Origin: Nonomuraea zeae
GTDB lineage: Bacteria > Actinomycetota > Actinomycetes > Streptosporangiales > Streptosporangiaceae
Length of the DNA stretch: 64,000 nt
Direction: 5' to 3'
NCBI RefSeq assembly: GCF_005889725.1
Contig: NZ_VCKX01000001.1
Location: 95,003 to 159,002 of the forward strand
Shown here: positions 54,379 to 63,002 of the stretch, piece by piece
Numbering within the stretch: the stretch's first letter is position 1
How the letters are laid out: each line of letters starts with the position of its first letter
Program-made: the position numbers and the translations under genes
The notes under the pieces: model-generated
Database searches by the model: none
Seen by the model: only the letters and a program-made list of their open reading frames with translations
Told to the model about the DNA's origin: nothing

Positions 54379-55814
54379 CAGTTGGCTCCAACCGGTATCA
54401 GGGATGACGCCAGGTCCCGCATGAGGACGGAGCTGTCGTCGGCGGACTCCAGGTCTGCCAGGGCCGCCAGCAAACGGGGCACCGACGCGGGCTCGAGCCG
54501 GCCGGAGGCCAGCCAGGAGAACTTGTCCCGCATCTCGTCCTGAGTCCATCCGGGCTCAGGGTAGAGGACGTGATCGACCCGGCCCGACGACAGCTCGGTG
54601 CCGTCGGTCAGCGTGACGGTGACGACGGCGGAGTCGCTGCCCTCCGGGTCGTTGACCTCCGAGAGGTAGTAGCGGCGGGTCAGCTCGTCCGTCACCACCA
54701 CGTCGATGCGCCGGCACAGCGCGGTGATCTCGGGCGAGGTCAGGCGTGACTCCGCCACCTGGTCCGGCCCGACCCGGCCGTCCACCAGCAGGGCCGCCAC
54801 CGGCCACGCCAGGTTGAACTGGGCTTCCTCGGTGGTCTCGGGCAGCCGCGTGCCCAGCCGCGCGGCGTCGGGATAGGTCTCGATGACGACGCGGTCGATG
54901 ACCTCGGGCGGCAGCGGGTGCGCAGACCGTAACTTCTCGACGGCGAGCAGCGCGGGGTGGGTCCAGGCGCAGCTGGAGAACCGCTTCCAGGTGATGCCGC
55001 GGGGCAGGTAGTAGTCGCCGCCCAGGTCGTCCACGTATGGGCGGAACCGCGCCAGGTCGAGGCTGGGCTCGATGCCGGTGAACCCGCGGCGCGCGAGGTC
55101 CGCCGAGAGCAGACCGGTGAGGGCTCCGAAGCCGACGCCGTGCTTGACCATGCCGGGTGTGTCGATGGCGCGCATCATCGGCAGGTCGGGCGAGTCGTAC
55201 TCGGCGATGCCCAGCGCGTGGCGCGTGGTGGCCTCGTCGAGCCCGAGGACATGGCAGGCGATCGCGGCGCACGCCACCGCTCCCCACGATCCGCAGGCCC
55301 GGTAGGTGCGCTCCGCCGAATGGACCGCGCTCTGCTCGTGATTGACGCAGCGGCCGGCCCGGAAGGCGATCTCGTACCCGACGACGATCGCGGTGAGCAG
55401 TTCGCGCCCGCTGAGGCGCAACTCCTCGGCCAGGGCGAGCGCGGTGGGGACGACCTGGGCGCCTGGATGGCCCCAGGTGTAGATGCCGCAGTCGTCGATG
55501 TCCACGGCGTTGGCCGCGATCGCGTTGGCGAAGGCGGCGCCACCGGTGGAGAGGGGCCTCCCGCTGACGATCGACGTCGCCGCGCCGGCGGGCCACCAGG
55601 CGTGCGCAAGGTCGTCCGCGGCGCGCGCCGACCTGGACGCCCGGCCGGCGAGCATGGCCGCGAGCGTGTCGGTCAGGCACATCACGGCCCGGTCGATCAC
55701 CTCGCGGGGCAGCTGCTCCCACGTGAGCCGGGTGACGAAGCCCGCAGCCGGGGATTCGCCGCCCGTCCAGGTCGCGGGCGCGCTCCGGAGATCATCGCGA
55801 AACGGCGCCGGCAT
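54378..55814 (-). CDS. MmgE/PrpD family protein
   Basis: The protein has 478 residues from ATG 55814, which follows GGAGAAACAA; a 20-codon AT-rich upstream extension was rejected. Family features: VMCLTDTLAAMLAGRAS, GGAAFANAIAANAVDIDDCG, PTALALAEELRLSGRELLTAIVVGYE (in parts) and KRFSSCAWTHPALLA. Known members are 2-methylcitrate dehydratase and cis-aconitate-related enzymes; the role here is undefined. It is the first gene of the operon with the second amino acid ABC system and the DAO flavoprotein, divergent from the unusual TetR. Confidence 0.9.
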   Translation of the reverse strand: MPAPFRDDLRSAPATWTGGESPAAGFVTRLTWEQLPREVIDRAVMCLTDTLAAMLAGRASRSARAADDLAHAWWPAGAATSIVSGRPLSTGGAAFANAIAANAVDIDDCGIYTWGHPGAQVVPTALALAEELRLSGRELLTAIVVGYEIAFRAGRCVNHEQSAVHSAERTYRACGSWGAVACAAIACHVLGLDEATTRHALGIAEYDSPDLPMMRAIDTPGMVKHGVGFGALTGLLSADLARRGFTGIEPSLDLARFRPYVDDLGGDYYLPRGITWKRFSSCAWTHPALLAVEKLRSAHPLPPEVIDRVVIETYPDAARLGTRLPETTEEAQFNLAWPVAALLVDGRVGPDQVAESRLTSPEITALCRRIDVVVTDELTRRYYLSEVNDPEGSDSAVVTVTLTDGTELSSGRVDHVLYPEPGWTQDEMRDKFSWLASGRLEPASVPRLLAALADLESADDSSVLMRDLASSLIPVGAN

Positions 55815-55924
55815 TTGTTTCTCCAATGTTTCTGAAGGTATATCTTTGATGCCGGAAACAATTTCATTCGCCAAGATGGCTTGTCAAGGAACGTAATACC
55901 TTGTATTTACCGAGAGCCAGAAGC
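55815..55924. promoter_or_regulatory. AT-rich divergent control region
   Basis: This region is much richer in A and T than its surroundings and separates the MmgE/PrpD operon from the TetR-like gene. AAGGTAT (55835-55841) and ATACCTT (55896-55902) form an inverted pair 54 bases apart. It may carry both promoters and the TetR operator. Confidence 0.4.
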
Positions 55925-57001
55925 GTGAACATACCTGTAGAAACAAGTACCGCTCGGCCGGCCCCGGATGCCGCGAAGGAAGGGGCCGCCCTGGCTCTGC
56001 TCTGGAGCGTCGTCCACGCCCCCGACGGCCGGGCGCCGTTCTGCCGGCGATGCGCGGCGCACCGCTCGTTCCATCGGGTCTCGCGACGGCGGGCGTACGC
56101 GTGCGACAGCTGCGGCGCGCACGTCTACCCGGCGTCGACCACGCCGTTCGCCGGCTCGCCCGTGCCGCTCGCGGCCTGGCTGGACGCCGTGGTCATCGTG
56201 CTGGACGCCCCCGGCAAGGTCCGGCCGAACCAGATCGCGGGGGCGCTGGGCGTCGACTACCGGCGGGCCTGGCGGATGACGCGGCGTATCGACGAGGTCC
56301 TCCAGGCCGGTGGCGACGACGCGGACCTGCTGCGCCGGCTCGCCGGTCTCTGGAAGGAGCAGGGCCACAACCGGCCCGGCCGGGCCCCCGATCCGGGCAG
56401 CCCGGAGGACCGCATCCGGATCGCCGCGTGCCGGATCATGGCCCAGCGCGGCATCGAGGCGACCCGCATAGCCGACATCGCCCGCGAGGCGGGGGTGTCG
56501 AACGCCAGCATCCACTATTACTTCCGGAGCAAGGACGAGGCGCTGCTGGCGGCCTTTCGCTGGGCGGGCGACCAGTTGCACGTGACCCTGCAGCGCCTGC
56601 TCGACGAGAACGTGAGCACCATCGGGCACCTTCGCCACCTGCTCGAACTCAGCATTCCCGGCGACCAGGGCACCTTCGAGGAATATCTGCTCTGGCTGGA
56701 GGTGTGGGCGCGGGTCAGGCGTCATCCGGCCTTCCTCGACGAGTGCGTCCGCATGTCGAGGAGATGGGCGGACGCGGTGCTGGGGGTGTTCGCCGCGGGC
56801 GTGCGGGACGGGACGTTCGCGCCGGTCGCGCCGCTCACCGAGGTGTGCGAACGCTATGTCGCCATCTCCGAGAGTTTGGCCGTGCGCAACACCCTCGGCT
56901 ACAGCGACATGTCCGCGGAGTCGGCGCGGCACATGCTCGCCCGTTTCACGGCCGAGCAACTCGGCCTGCCGGCCGGCCTGCTCGCCCCCGACCGGCGCTG
57001 A
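55925..57001 (+). CDS. TetR regulator with IS1595-transposase-like zinc ribbon and HTH at its N-terminus
   Basis: The protein has 358 residues from GTG 55925 (TTG 55901 is also possible). Residues about 20-140 resemble the N-terminus of IS1595/ISXO2 transposases: a zinc ribbon with CRRC and CDSC, STTPFAGSPVPLAAWLDA (usual TIFHxSKLPLxxW), then a helix-turn-helix PNQIAGALGVDYRRAWRMTRRI (usual ALQLARxLGVSYKTAWRMLHRI). The transposase catalytic domain is absent. A complete TetR follows from about 160: RIRIAACRIMAQRG, IAREAGVSNASIHYYFRSKDEAL, and a helical C-domain. It probably controls the MmgE/ABC and D-aminoacylase genes. Confidence 0.88.
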   Translation: MNIPVETSTARPAPDAAKEGAALALLWSVVHAPDGRAPFCRRCAAHRSFHRVSRRRAYACDSCGAHVYPASTTPFAGSPVPLAAWLDAVVIVLDAPGKVRPNQIAGALGVDYRRAWRMTRRIDEVLQAGGDDADLLRRLAGLWKEQGHNRPGRAPDPGSPEDRIRIAACRIMAQRGIEATRIADIAREAGVSNASIHYYFRSKDEALLAAFRWAGDQLHVTLQRLLDENVSTIGHLRHLLELSIPGDQGTFEEYLLWLEVWARVRRHPAFLDECVRMSRRWADAVLGVFAAGVRDGTFAPVAPLTEVCERYVAISESLAVRNTLGYSDMSAESARHMLARFTAEQLGLPAGLLAPDRR

Positions 57002-57073
57002 ATTGGCGTACTTGGCTCAACCTGCATTTTGCCGCCGGTGAATACGACTTGCGCGCACGGCGCATTAGTGTCC

Positions 57074-57103
57074 TTGACATCGCTTCGCGGCCGTGACGAC
57101 AAT
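57074..57103 (+). promoter_or_regulatory. Sigma-70-like promoter for the D-aminoacylase gene
   Basis: TTGACA (57074-57079) and GACAAT (57098-57103) are separated by 18 bases and lie 36 bp ahead of the gene start. This is close to the principal-sigma consensus. Confidence 0.55.
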
Positions 57104-57138
57104 CCTGCAATTGCCGGACGAGACGAAACGGAACTCGC

Positions 57139-58761
57139 ATGCCCGATTCAGGCCGTGGAGCGGCGGACGCCGTCGTGCTCGACGCCTCGGTCCTCACGAT
57201 GGACCCGGCACTGCCGTACGCGGAGGCCCTGGCGATCACCGGCGGCAGGATCAGCCACGTCGGCGGCCGGAACGAGGTCGCCGAGCTCATCGGCCCGGCC
57301 ACGGACGTCATCGAGGCGGGCGGCCGGGTCGCGTGTCCCGGATTCGTCGACATTCACACCCACACCGATCTCGACCTTTTCCGGGATCCGGAGCACCTGC
57401 TCTTCAAGAATTACCTCATGCAGGGGATAACAACGGTCCTCGCCGGCAACTGCGGAATGTCAGAAATGGCGCCCGGCGAGCTCCTGGCCCGCTTGGATCT
57501 CCACCCGCCGGCGGTCAATTTCGGCACCCTCGCCGGGCATGGATACGTACGCGGCGCCTGCGGGATCCCGGCCGGGCTCGAAGACCTCTCCGGCGAGCAG
57601 ATCGAGGCCATGAAAGGCGTATTCGAGAAGGCGATGGCGGACGGCGCGTTCGGCATGTCGACCGGGCTCGAATACATCCCCGGGCTCTCCTCCCGTACCG
57701 CTGAGCTGATCGCGTGCGCCACGGTCGTGGCGGAGCACGGCGGCTTCTACGCCAGCCACATGCGCAGTGAGGGCGACCACCTGCTCGCCGCGGTCGAGGA
57801 GGCGATCCGGATCGGCCGCGACTCGGGCGCGCGCGTCCAGCTCTCCCACCTCAAGACGGACGGCGCGTGCAACTGGTGGAAGACCGACGCGGTGATCGGC
57901 GCCATCGAAGCGGCCCGGGCCGACGGCATCGACGTGGCCGGCGACCAGTATCCGTACCGCTTCTTCGGCTGGAACCCGTCCATCTTCATCCCCGGCGAGC
58001 ACCTGGCGGCGGGCAAGCCGACCCTGAAGAGCACCTACCTGCGCGACCCCGGCCACCGCCGCCGGATCAAGGCCGGCATCGTCGACCGGATCGCCCGCTA
58101 CCACGGCGGAGACGGGGATCTGGTCGTGGTGTTCGACTGGACCGACGGCCGGGGCCAGAGGTGGCAGGGGACCTCGCTGTCGCGGATCCTGACCGAGCGG
58201 GGTGTCACGCCGACCCCGGAGGAGGTCGCCGAGCTGATCCTGGAGATGCTGCCCGACGAGCGCGACGACGCCGTCATGGGGACGGACCTCAGCACGAACG
58301 ACGACGCCGTCCGCCGCTACCTCTCTCTGCCCTACCTCGCCGTCTGCACCGACGGGTTCAACCAGCCCTGGCTGGCCCCCTGCCACCCGCGTAGCTACGG
58401 AGCCTTCCCGAAGGTGCTGGGCGAGTACGTACGCGAGAAGCGGACGCTGCCGCTGGAGACCGCACTGCAGAAGATGACCTCCCTGCCCGCCTCGCTGATG
58501 GGCCTGGAGGACCGCGGCATCCTGCGGGCCGGCATGCGAGCCGACGTCGTCGTCTTCGACGAGGCGACCGTCGGGGAGCGGGCGACCTTCGAGGCGCCCG
58601 CCGCACCCGCCGGCATCGACTTCGTGCTCGTCAACGGGGTGGTCACGGTCGACCGCCGGACGGCGGCCGCCGACGTGTTCCGCCTCGGCACCGGCTCTGG
58701 GCAGGGCGGCCCCGGCATGGTGCTCCGACGGCCGAACCGAAGTGCGAGTGCCGCCCTGTAG
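57139..58761 (+). CDS. D-aminoacylase/N-acyl-D-amino-acid amidohydrolase family
   Basis: The protein has 540 residues. Metal and catalytic motifs of the family: PGFVDIHTHTDLD, the Cys ligand in LAGNCGMS, FGMSTGLEYIPG, SHMRSEGDH, QLSHLKTDG and late VCTDGFNQPW. A C-terminal LRAGMRADVVVFDEA beta-sandwich closes the fold. These zinc enzymes cleave N-acyl-D-amino acids to D-amino acids. That fits the nearby racemase-family, DAO-type and ABC uptake genes. Confidence 0.9.
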   Translation: MPDSGRGAADAVVLDASVLTMDPALPYAEALAITGGRISHVGGRNEVAELIGPATDVIEAGGRVACPGFVDIHTHTDLDLFRDPEHLLFKNYLMQGITTVLAGNCGMSEMAPGELLARLDLHPPAVNFGTLAGHGYVRGACGIPAGLEDLSGEQIEAMKGVFEKAMADGAFGMSTGLEYIPGLSSRTAELIACATVVAEHGGFYASHMRSEGDHLLAAVEEAIRIGRDSGARVQLSHLKTDGACNWWKTDAVIGAIEAARADGIDVAGDQYPYRFFGWNPSIFIPGEHLAAGKPTLKSTYLRDPGHRRRIKAGIVDRIARYHGGDGDLVVVFDWTDGRGQRWQGTSLSRILTERGVTPTPEEVAELILEMLPDERDDAVMGTDLSTNDDAVRRYLSLPYLAVCTDGFNQPWLAPCHPRSYGAFPKVLGEYVREKRTLPLETALQKMTSLPASLMGLEDRGILRAGMRADVVVFDEATVGERATFEAPAAPAGIDFVLVNGVVTVDRRTAAADVFRLGTGSGQGGPGMVLRRPNRSASAAL

Positions 58762-58852
58762 CCGGCCCCGAAGACGATCACAGCCGCACTTTCGTGCCGG
58801 CCAACCTTGCGCCTGTCGAGGTTGGCCGACGTGCTGCGCGACAGCAGCCTGC

Positions 58853-59203
58853 TCACCCGCGCCAGGTCCCGAGACCGTCAGCCTCGCGCGCGATAGCCGC
58901 CATCAGCACGTCCAGCAGGCCCGGTACCGCCTCTTGGAGGGCGGCGCGGCGGAGGCGGTGTCCGCGGGAGGGGCCGACCATGACCGGGTGCAGGATGCCC
59001 GCCTCGACCAGGATCTTGAAGTGGTGGGTCGCGGTGGATTTGTTCAGGCCCTCGTAAAGGTCCGAGCAGGGGGCTTCGCCGGCGGGGTGTGCTGCCAGGC
59101 GGCGGACCATTTCCAGGCGTACGGGGTCTGCGAGTGCACGCAGCAGTTTCTGCACGGCGGCGACGGGCGGCAACTGGTCGGGTGGGGTCTCCCAGGACGG
59201 CAT
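58853..59203 (-). CDS. ArsR-family winged-helix repressor
   Basis: The protein has 116 residues from ATG 59203, 7 nt after GGAG; a TTG four codons earlier was rejected. The wHTH is typical: LLRALADPVRLEMVRRLAAHP, LYEGLNKSTATHHFKILVEAGIL. No clear metal Cys cluster is seen, so it probably senses something other than arsenic-type metals. It is divergent from an MFS gene, with a perfect inverted repeat between. Confidence 0.92.
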   Translation of the reverse strand: MPSWETPPDQLPPVAAVQKLLRALADPVRLEMVRRLAAHPAGEAPCSDLYEGLNKSTATHHFKILVEAGILHPVMVGPSRGHRLRRAALQEAVPGLLDVLMAAIAREADGLGTWRG

Positions 59204-59224
59204 CAGAAACTCCAAGTTTGACGA

Positions 59225-59262
59225 GCATCGTACTTCTCCCTAACATCCACGAAGTACGATGC
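59225..59262. promoter_or_regulatory. ArsR operator: perfect 12-bp inverted repeat
   Basis: GCATCGTACTTC (59225-59236) and GAAGTACGATGC (59251-59262) are exact inverted copies with 14 bases between. The site lies between the divergent ArsR and MFS starts. Confidence 0.75.
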
Positions 59263-59286
59263 ACATCATACTTGCCAGGAGTCCTC

Positions 59287-60540
59287 GTGAAGGTGCTCTC
59301 CCCAGGCCGTCGTCGTCCCCAGTCCTGGAGCTACGCGGCCCTCCTCGTCCTCCTCATGCTCGGGCAGGCGACCTCCGCCATCCCCTCACCGCTCTACTCC
59401 CTGTACGCCGAGAAGTGGAGCTATCCCCCCTTTCTCACCACTGTCATCTTCGCCGCTTACGGGGCCGTGGCGGTCGTCGCGATCATCGTCTCCGGGGCCC
59501 TGTCCGACCGGTACGGCCGGCGGCCCGTGCTCCTCGTCGCTGTCCTGCTGCTGCTCGCCGGGCTCGTCGTCTTCATCTTCGCCTCGGGACCCGGATATCT
59601 CGTCGTGGCGCGGATGCTCAACGGCCTGGGCATCGGCGCGATCGTTGTCGTCGGCGGGGCCGCCCTGCTGGACGTGAGTCCCGAGCGGGCGGCCCGGAGC
59701 GGGACGCTCACTGCCATCGCGTTCAACGTCGGCATCGCCGTCGCCGCGCTCGGCACCGCAGCCCTCGCCCAGACCGGCTTTCACCCCCTGTTCCTGCCCT
59801 ACCTCGCCGACGCGCTCATCGCCCTCGTCCTGCTTGTCCTCCTCGTGGTGATGCGTGAGCCGCACCCCTCGGCCGGTGCCGCGCCCCTGGGGATCCCCCG
59901 CCCGCAGGTGCCCAAGGAAATCCGCGGGCGCTTCGTCTTCGCCGTGATCGGCGCAGGCGCCGCCTGGGCCGTGCTCGGGGTCTGCTTCTCGCTGGAACCC
60001 TCGATCGCCGCCCACGCCGCGCACGTCGACGGAGCGTTCTTCGGCGGTGTCGTCATCGCGGCAGTGACCCTCGCCGCCGCCTCCACGCAGGTCATCAGCG
60101 CCCGTTACCCGGCCCGCACGGTCGCACTCGCCGGCGACACGGCGCTCGCCGTGCTCATGCTGGCCGGAGTGGCCGGCTTCGCGACCGGCAACGCCGTCAT
60201 CATCATCGTCACCGTCGCGCTCCAAGGCGGCGCCTACGGACTCGCCTTCGGCGGCTCCCTGCGCCACTTGACCGCACACATCCCCGCCGAGCGGCGCGGG
60301 GCCGTCATGTCCATGTTCTATCTGCTCGCGTACGGCGCGCTCATCACGCCCACGCTCCTTGTGGGCATCGGCGCGACCGTCTGGGGCGACACCGCGATCT
60401 TCCCCGTCTTCTCCGTGCTCGCGGCCCTCCTCTGCCTCTCCGCCGTCGTCGTCGAGCGGGTGCTGGGGCGTCAAGGGGGTCACTTCGCGGTGACGCGGGC
60501 GTCGACGGCTGAGGTGCCCCGGATGAGCGAGGTCGACTGA
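59287..60540 (+). CDS. MFS transporter
   Basis: The protein has 417 residues from GTG 59287, with AGGAG 6 nt in front. It has 12 hydrophobic segments, the loop 2-3 motif SGALSDRYGRRPVL and an ARMLNGLGIGAIVVVGGA helix. It is probably a drug or metabolite exporter repressed by the divergent ArsR protein. The substrate is unknown. Confidence 0.92.
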   Translation: MKVLSPGRRRPQSWSYAALLVLLMLGQATSAIPSPLYSLYAEKWSYPPFLTTVIFAAYGAVAVVAIIVSGALSDRYGRRPVLLVAVLLLLAGLVVFIFASGPGYLVVARMLNGLGIGAIVVVGGAALLDVSPERAARSGTLTAIAFNVGIAVAALGTAALAQTGFHPLFLPYLADALIALVLLVLLVVMREPHPSAGAAPLGIPRPQVPKEIRGRFVFAVIGAGAAWAVLGVCFSLEPSIAAHAAHVDGAFFGGVVIAAVTLAAASTQVISARYPARTVALAGDTALAVLMLAGVAGFATGNAVIIIVTVALQGGAYGLAFGGSLRHLTAHIPAERRGAVMSMFYLLAYGALITPTLLVGIGATVWGDTAIFPVFSVLAALLCLSAVVVERVLGRQGGHFAVTRASTAEVPRMSEVD

Positions 60541-60544
60541 CCGG

Positions 60545-60562
60545 CGGCCCCGCAGCGGGCCG
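60545..60562 (+). terminator. Hairpin after the MFS gene
   Basis: CGGCCC and GGGCCG form a 6-bp GC stem with a 6-base loop, starting 5 bases past the MFS stop. There is no T-run. Confidence 0.4.
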
Positions 60563-60904
60563 GCGCGCGGCGTCGGGCAGCCTCGCGAAGCGGGTCGCGC
60601 TCGCTTGGTCATGCCGTTCCTCGTGCGGGGCGTTCTACAGTGACGATCTTGGGACGCGAGGCAGGGCCTGCGCCTGTCGGTCGTGCCTCCCAGACCGTGG
60701 ACGGCGCGGCCGGCTGCACGAGCGGCCCGGCGATCAGGATCGTCCGAGGTCAGAACCGGTCCGGGAGCGCCCCGCCGATCAGCAGGATGGCCAGGCAGGC
60801 GATGCCGGTGCCGGCGCCGGGCTCGGAGGCCGCGTCGCCGATTCACCAGCCCGTGATTTTGCCGATGAGGAGGTCGGGGCGCGCAGAGGCGCCGTGCCCA
60901 GCAG
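60563..60904. other. Intergenic with a possible membrane-protein relic
   Basis: On the - strand at about 60750-60842 a short open stretch reads DAASEPGAGTGIACLA then ILLIGGALPDRF and a stop, like the last helix of a membrane protein. It has no start codon and no recognisable remainder. The rest of the gap shows nothing. Confidence 0.35.
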
Positions 60905-62548
60905 TCAGCCGTCGAGCTTCGCCGCCTGTATGGCGGACAGGCGGCGGACATAGGCGGCGGTGACGACCACCGTTGGTGCTACCAGCACGTGCAGGGCCAG
61001 GCTGATGAAGAAACCCAGCCCGAAGTAGGAGCTGTTCCGCCAGCCCATGAAGGTCAACTGCCACCATGGAGTCCAGAAGACGGGCCAGGTCACGAGAGTA
61101 ACCAGCCAGAAGGCCCACCACGTGTGCAGTACACCGACGGGAGCCATTGTCCGTTCCTGACCAGGCAGGCTGGAGGCGTGCCAGACATCGTCGGCGACCT
61201 GCTTGGGCAAGAAGAGATTCCCCACCGGTATGAACCAGCCGATCACCGCCATGGATGGGCGATATCGCAGCCGCCCGGGCGTGAACTTCTCGGCGACCTG
61301 GCGTACGCGAAAAAACCAGAGCAGCCAAGCCACCACCAGCCCCGCCCCGGAGACCACCTGGGCACACCACAGCAACAGTGCGATCGGCTCCCATGGTCTC
61401 TCCTTGACATTGGTGGTGAAGGCTGCGTATCCCCACTTGGACGCGGCGAGCTGGTGGACGGCCGTGAGCACGGATATCAGGGTGAAGAGGGCGAGCATCC
61501 AGTAGACGGCGTTCCGATGGGGGTCGAGCGGGCCGCCGCCGTTCCTGCGGCGGCGTTCGTCGACCAGCAAGGGCTGCGGTGAAAGCGGCCGGCTCGCGTG
61601 GCCGGGCGGTGGTGGTGCCGTCGTTCGGGGACCGTCACCACCGGTCCCGGTGGCCGGGTCGTGAGGGGCGGTCAGCGGCAGGGTTCGGTGTTCGGCGATG
61701 ACCTGGGTGAGCTCCTCAGGCAGCCACCGCCCCTGGCCAGGCGGACCGAGCGCGGTGAGCTGGGTCAGCACCTGCTCCAGGCTGGGCCGGGCGGCGGGGT
61801 CCTTGGCCAGGCAGGCCGCCACCAGAGCGGCCAGTGGGGCGGGCACTCCGTGCAGGTCGGGGTCGGCGTGCACCACCCGAAAGAGAACCGCGTGAACGGG
61901 GCCCCTTCCGAAAGGGCTGCGGCCGGTCGCGGCGAAGGCCAGCACGCAGCCGAGCGAGAACACGTCCGAGGCAGGGCCGACCTTCTGGGCCGTGGCCTGT
62001 TCCGGGGACATGAACGCGGCGGTACCCAGGACGGTGGAGGTCTGGGTGTGGCTGGTGGCGTCCAGGGCGCGGGCGATGCCGAAGTCGATCAGACGGGGCC
62101 CGTCCTCGGCGAGAATGACGTTGCCGGGTTTGAGGTCGCGGTGCACCACCTCGCAGGCGTGTACGGCCGCAAGCCCTTCGGCCAGACCGGCTCCCAACAC
62201 CGCGACCGACTCCAGAGGGAGCGGCCCATGCTCTTCGACGGCCTGGTGCAGGGAGGGGCCGGGGATGTAGGCGGTGGCCAGCCACGGCCGGGCGGCGCCG
62301 GTGTCGGCATCCACGACCTGGGCGGTGTAGAACCCGCCGACCTTGCGGGCGGCCTCCACCTCGGAAGCGAAGCGCCGCCGGAAGTCCGCGTTGTCGGCCA
62401 GTTCGGGCCGCACCACCTTCACGGCCACCAGGCGCCCGCCCGGGGAACGGCCCAGGAACACCTGTCCCATCCCGCCCCCGCCGAGCCGCGCGTGCAGCCG
62501 ATAGGGGCCCATGTGGGTCGGATCGCCGTCGCGCAGGGGGTCGGCCAT
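60905..62548 (-). CDS. Ser/Thr protein kinase with DUF4328 membrane domain
   Basis: The protein has 547 residues. The kinase domain (about 13-270) has GGGGMGQVF, the Lys in AVKVV, HRDLKPGNV, DFGIAR and SPEQATA. A Pro-rich linker follows. The C-terminal part (about 340-547) has five or six membrane segments with WFIPVGNLFLPKQVADDVW, a DUF4328 signature. This gives a kinase whose sensor is a multi-pass membrane domain of unknown ligand. Confidence 0.93.
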   Translation of the reverse strand: MADPLRDGDPTHMGPYRLHARLGGGGMGQVFLGRSPGGRLVAVKVVRPELADNADFRRRFASEVEAARKVGGFYTAQVVDADTGAARPWLATAYIPGPSLHQAVEEHGPLPLESVAVLGAGLAEGLAAVHACEVVHRDLKPGNVILAEDGPRLIDFGIARALDATSHTQTSTVLGTAAFMSPEQATAQKVGPASDVFSLGCVLAFAATGRSPFGRGPVHAVLFRVVHADPDLHGVPAPLAALVAACLAKDPAARPSLEQVLTQLTALGPPGQGRWLPEELTQVIAEHRTLPLTAPHDPATGTGGDGPRTTAPPPPGHASRPLSPQPLLVDERRRRNGGGPLDPHRNAVYWMLALFTLISVLTAVHQLAASKWGYAAFTTNVKERPWEPIALLLWCAQVVSGAGLVVAWLLWFFRVRQVAEKFTPGRLRYRPSMAVIGWFIPVGNLFLPKQVADDVWHASSLPGQERTMAPVGVLHTWWAFWLVTLVTWPVFWTPWWQLTFMGWRNSSYFGLGFFISLALHVLVAPTVVVTAAYVRRLSAIQAAKLDG

Positions 62549-63002
62549 GGCACCGCTTCCGCGTAGAGATCTTTGCCGCTTGGTGTTGATGATCCCAAAA
62601 AGGTGCGCTTCCTGGAGCGAATCTCTCGACCTGCACTAACGCAAGCGCCTGTGGCGGGTGACAGCAGTCTCGGCACCCAGCTGGGCCCGGTGTTCTTCCT
62701 CGACGCGATGAGGACGGCCAGGCGCTTTGCGCTCCACACAGCCGAGCTCGTCGATACGAAGGAGATCGACTCGGCCGTAGCGGGCGATGGTCTTGGTCGG
62801 CGCCTTCGGGTAACTCCGGTCCGAGAGTGGTGGTGCTTTCACAGCCCTCAGAACGGACTGGAGTCGCGCTCCACGGCGCTGCTCACTCTTCGAGCGGTAC
62901 ACGCGCCGCGCCCCATAGCACAACCTTGATTGATTCTCGGCCTTCGTGATACGAATTGCGCAAATATCGGTCCAGTCCGTAAATGGAAGGCAGTACCCCC
63001 CA
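62549..63002. other. Intergenic with relic and promoter region
   Basis: This gap holds an istB-like relic (listed separately) and the leader of the secreted beta-propeller gene. TTGATT (62926-62931) and TACGAA (62950-62955), 18 bases apart, are a possible promoter for that gene. A + strand frame of 118 codons here has no family resemblance. Confidence 0.4.
62640..62810 (-). pseudogene. Relic of an IS21-type istB ATPase
   Basis: On the - strand KAPTKTIARYGRVDLLRIDELGC closely resembles the Walker B part of IstB proteins (usual TLARYGRVDLLCIDELGY). The sequence on either side loses resemblance, with no Walker A upstream in the window and a scrambled tail. It marks an old IS21-family insertion. 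Confidence 0.5.

Noticed and set aside
59386..60951. 521-codon - strand frame opposite the MFS gene
   Set aside because: Arg/Asp/Gly-rich shadow of a clear 12-helix transporter.
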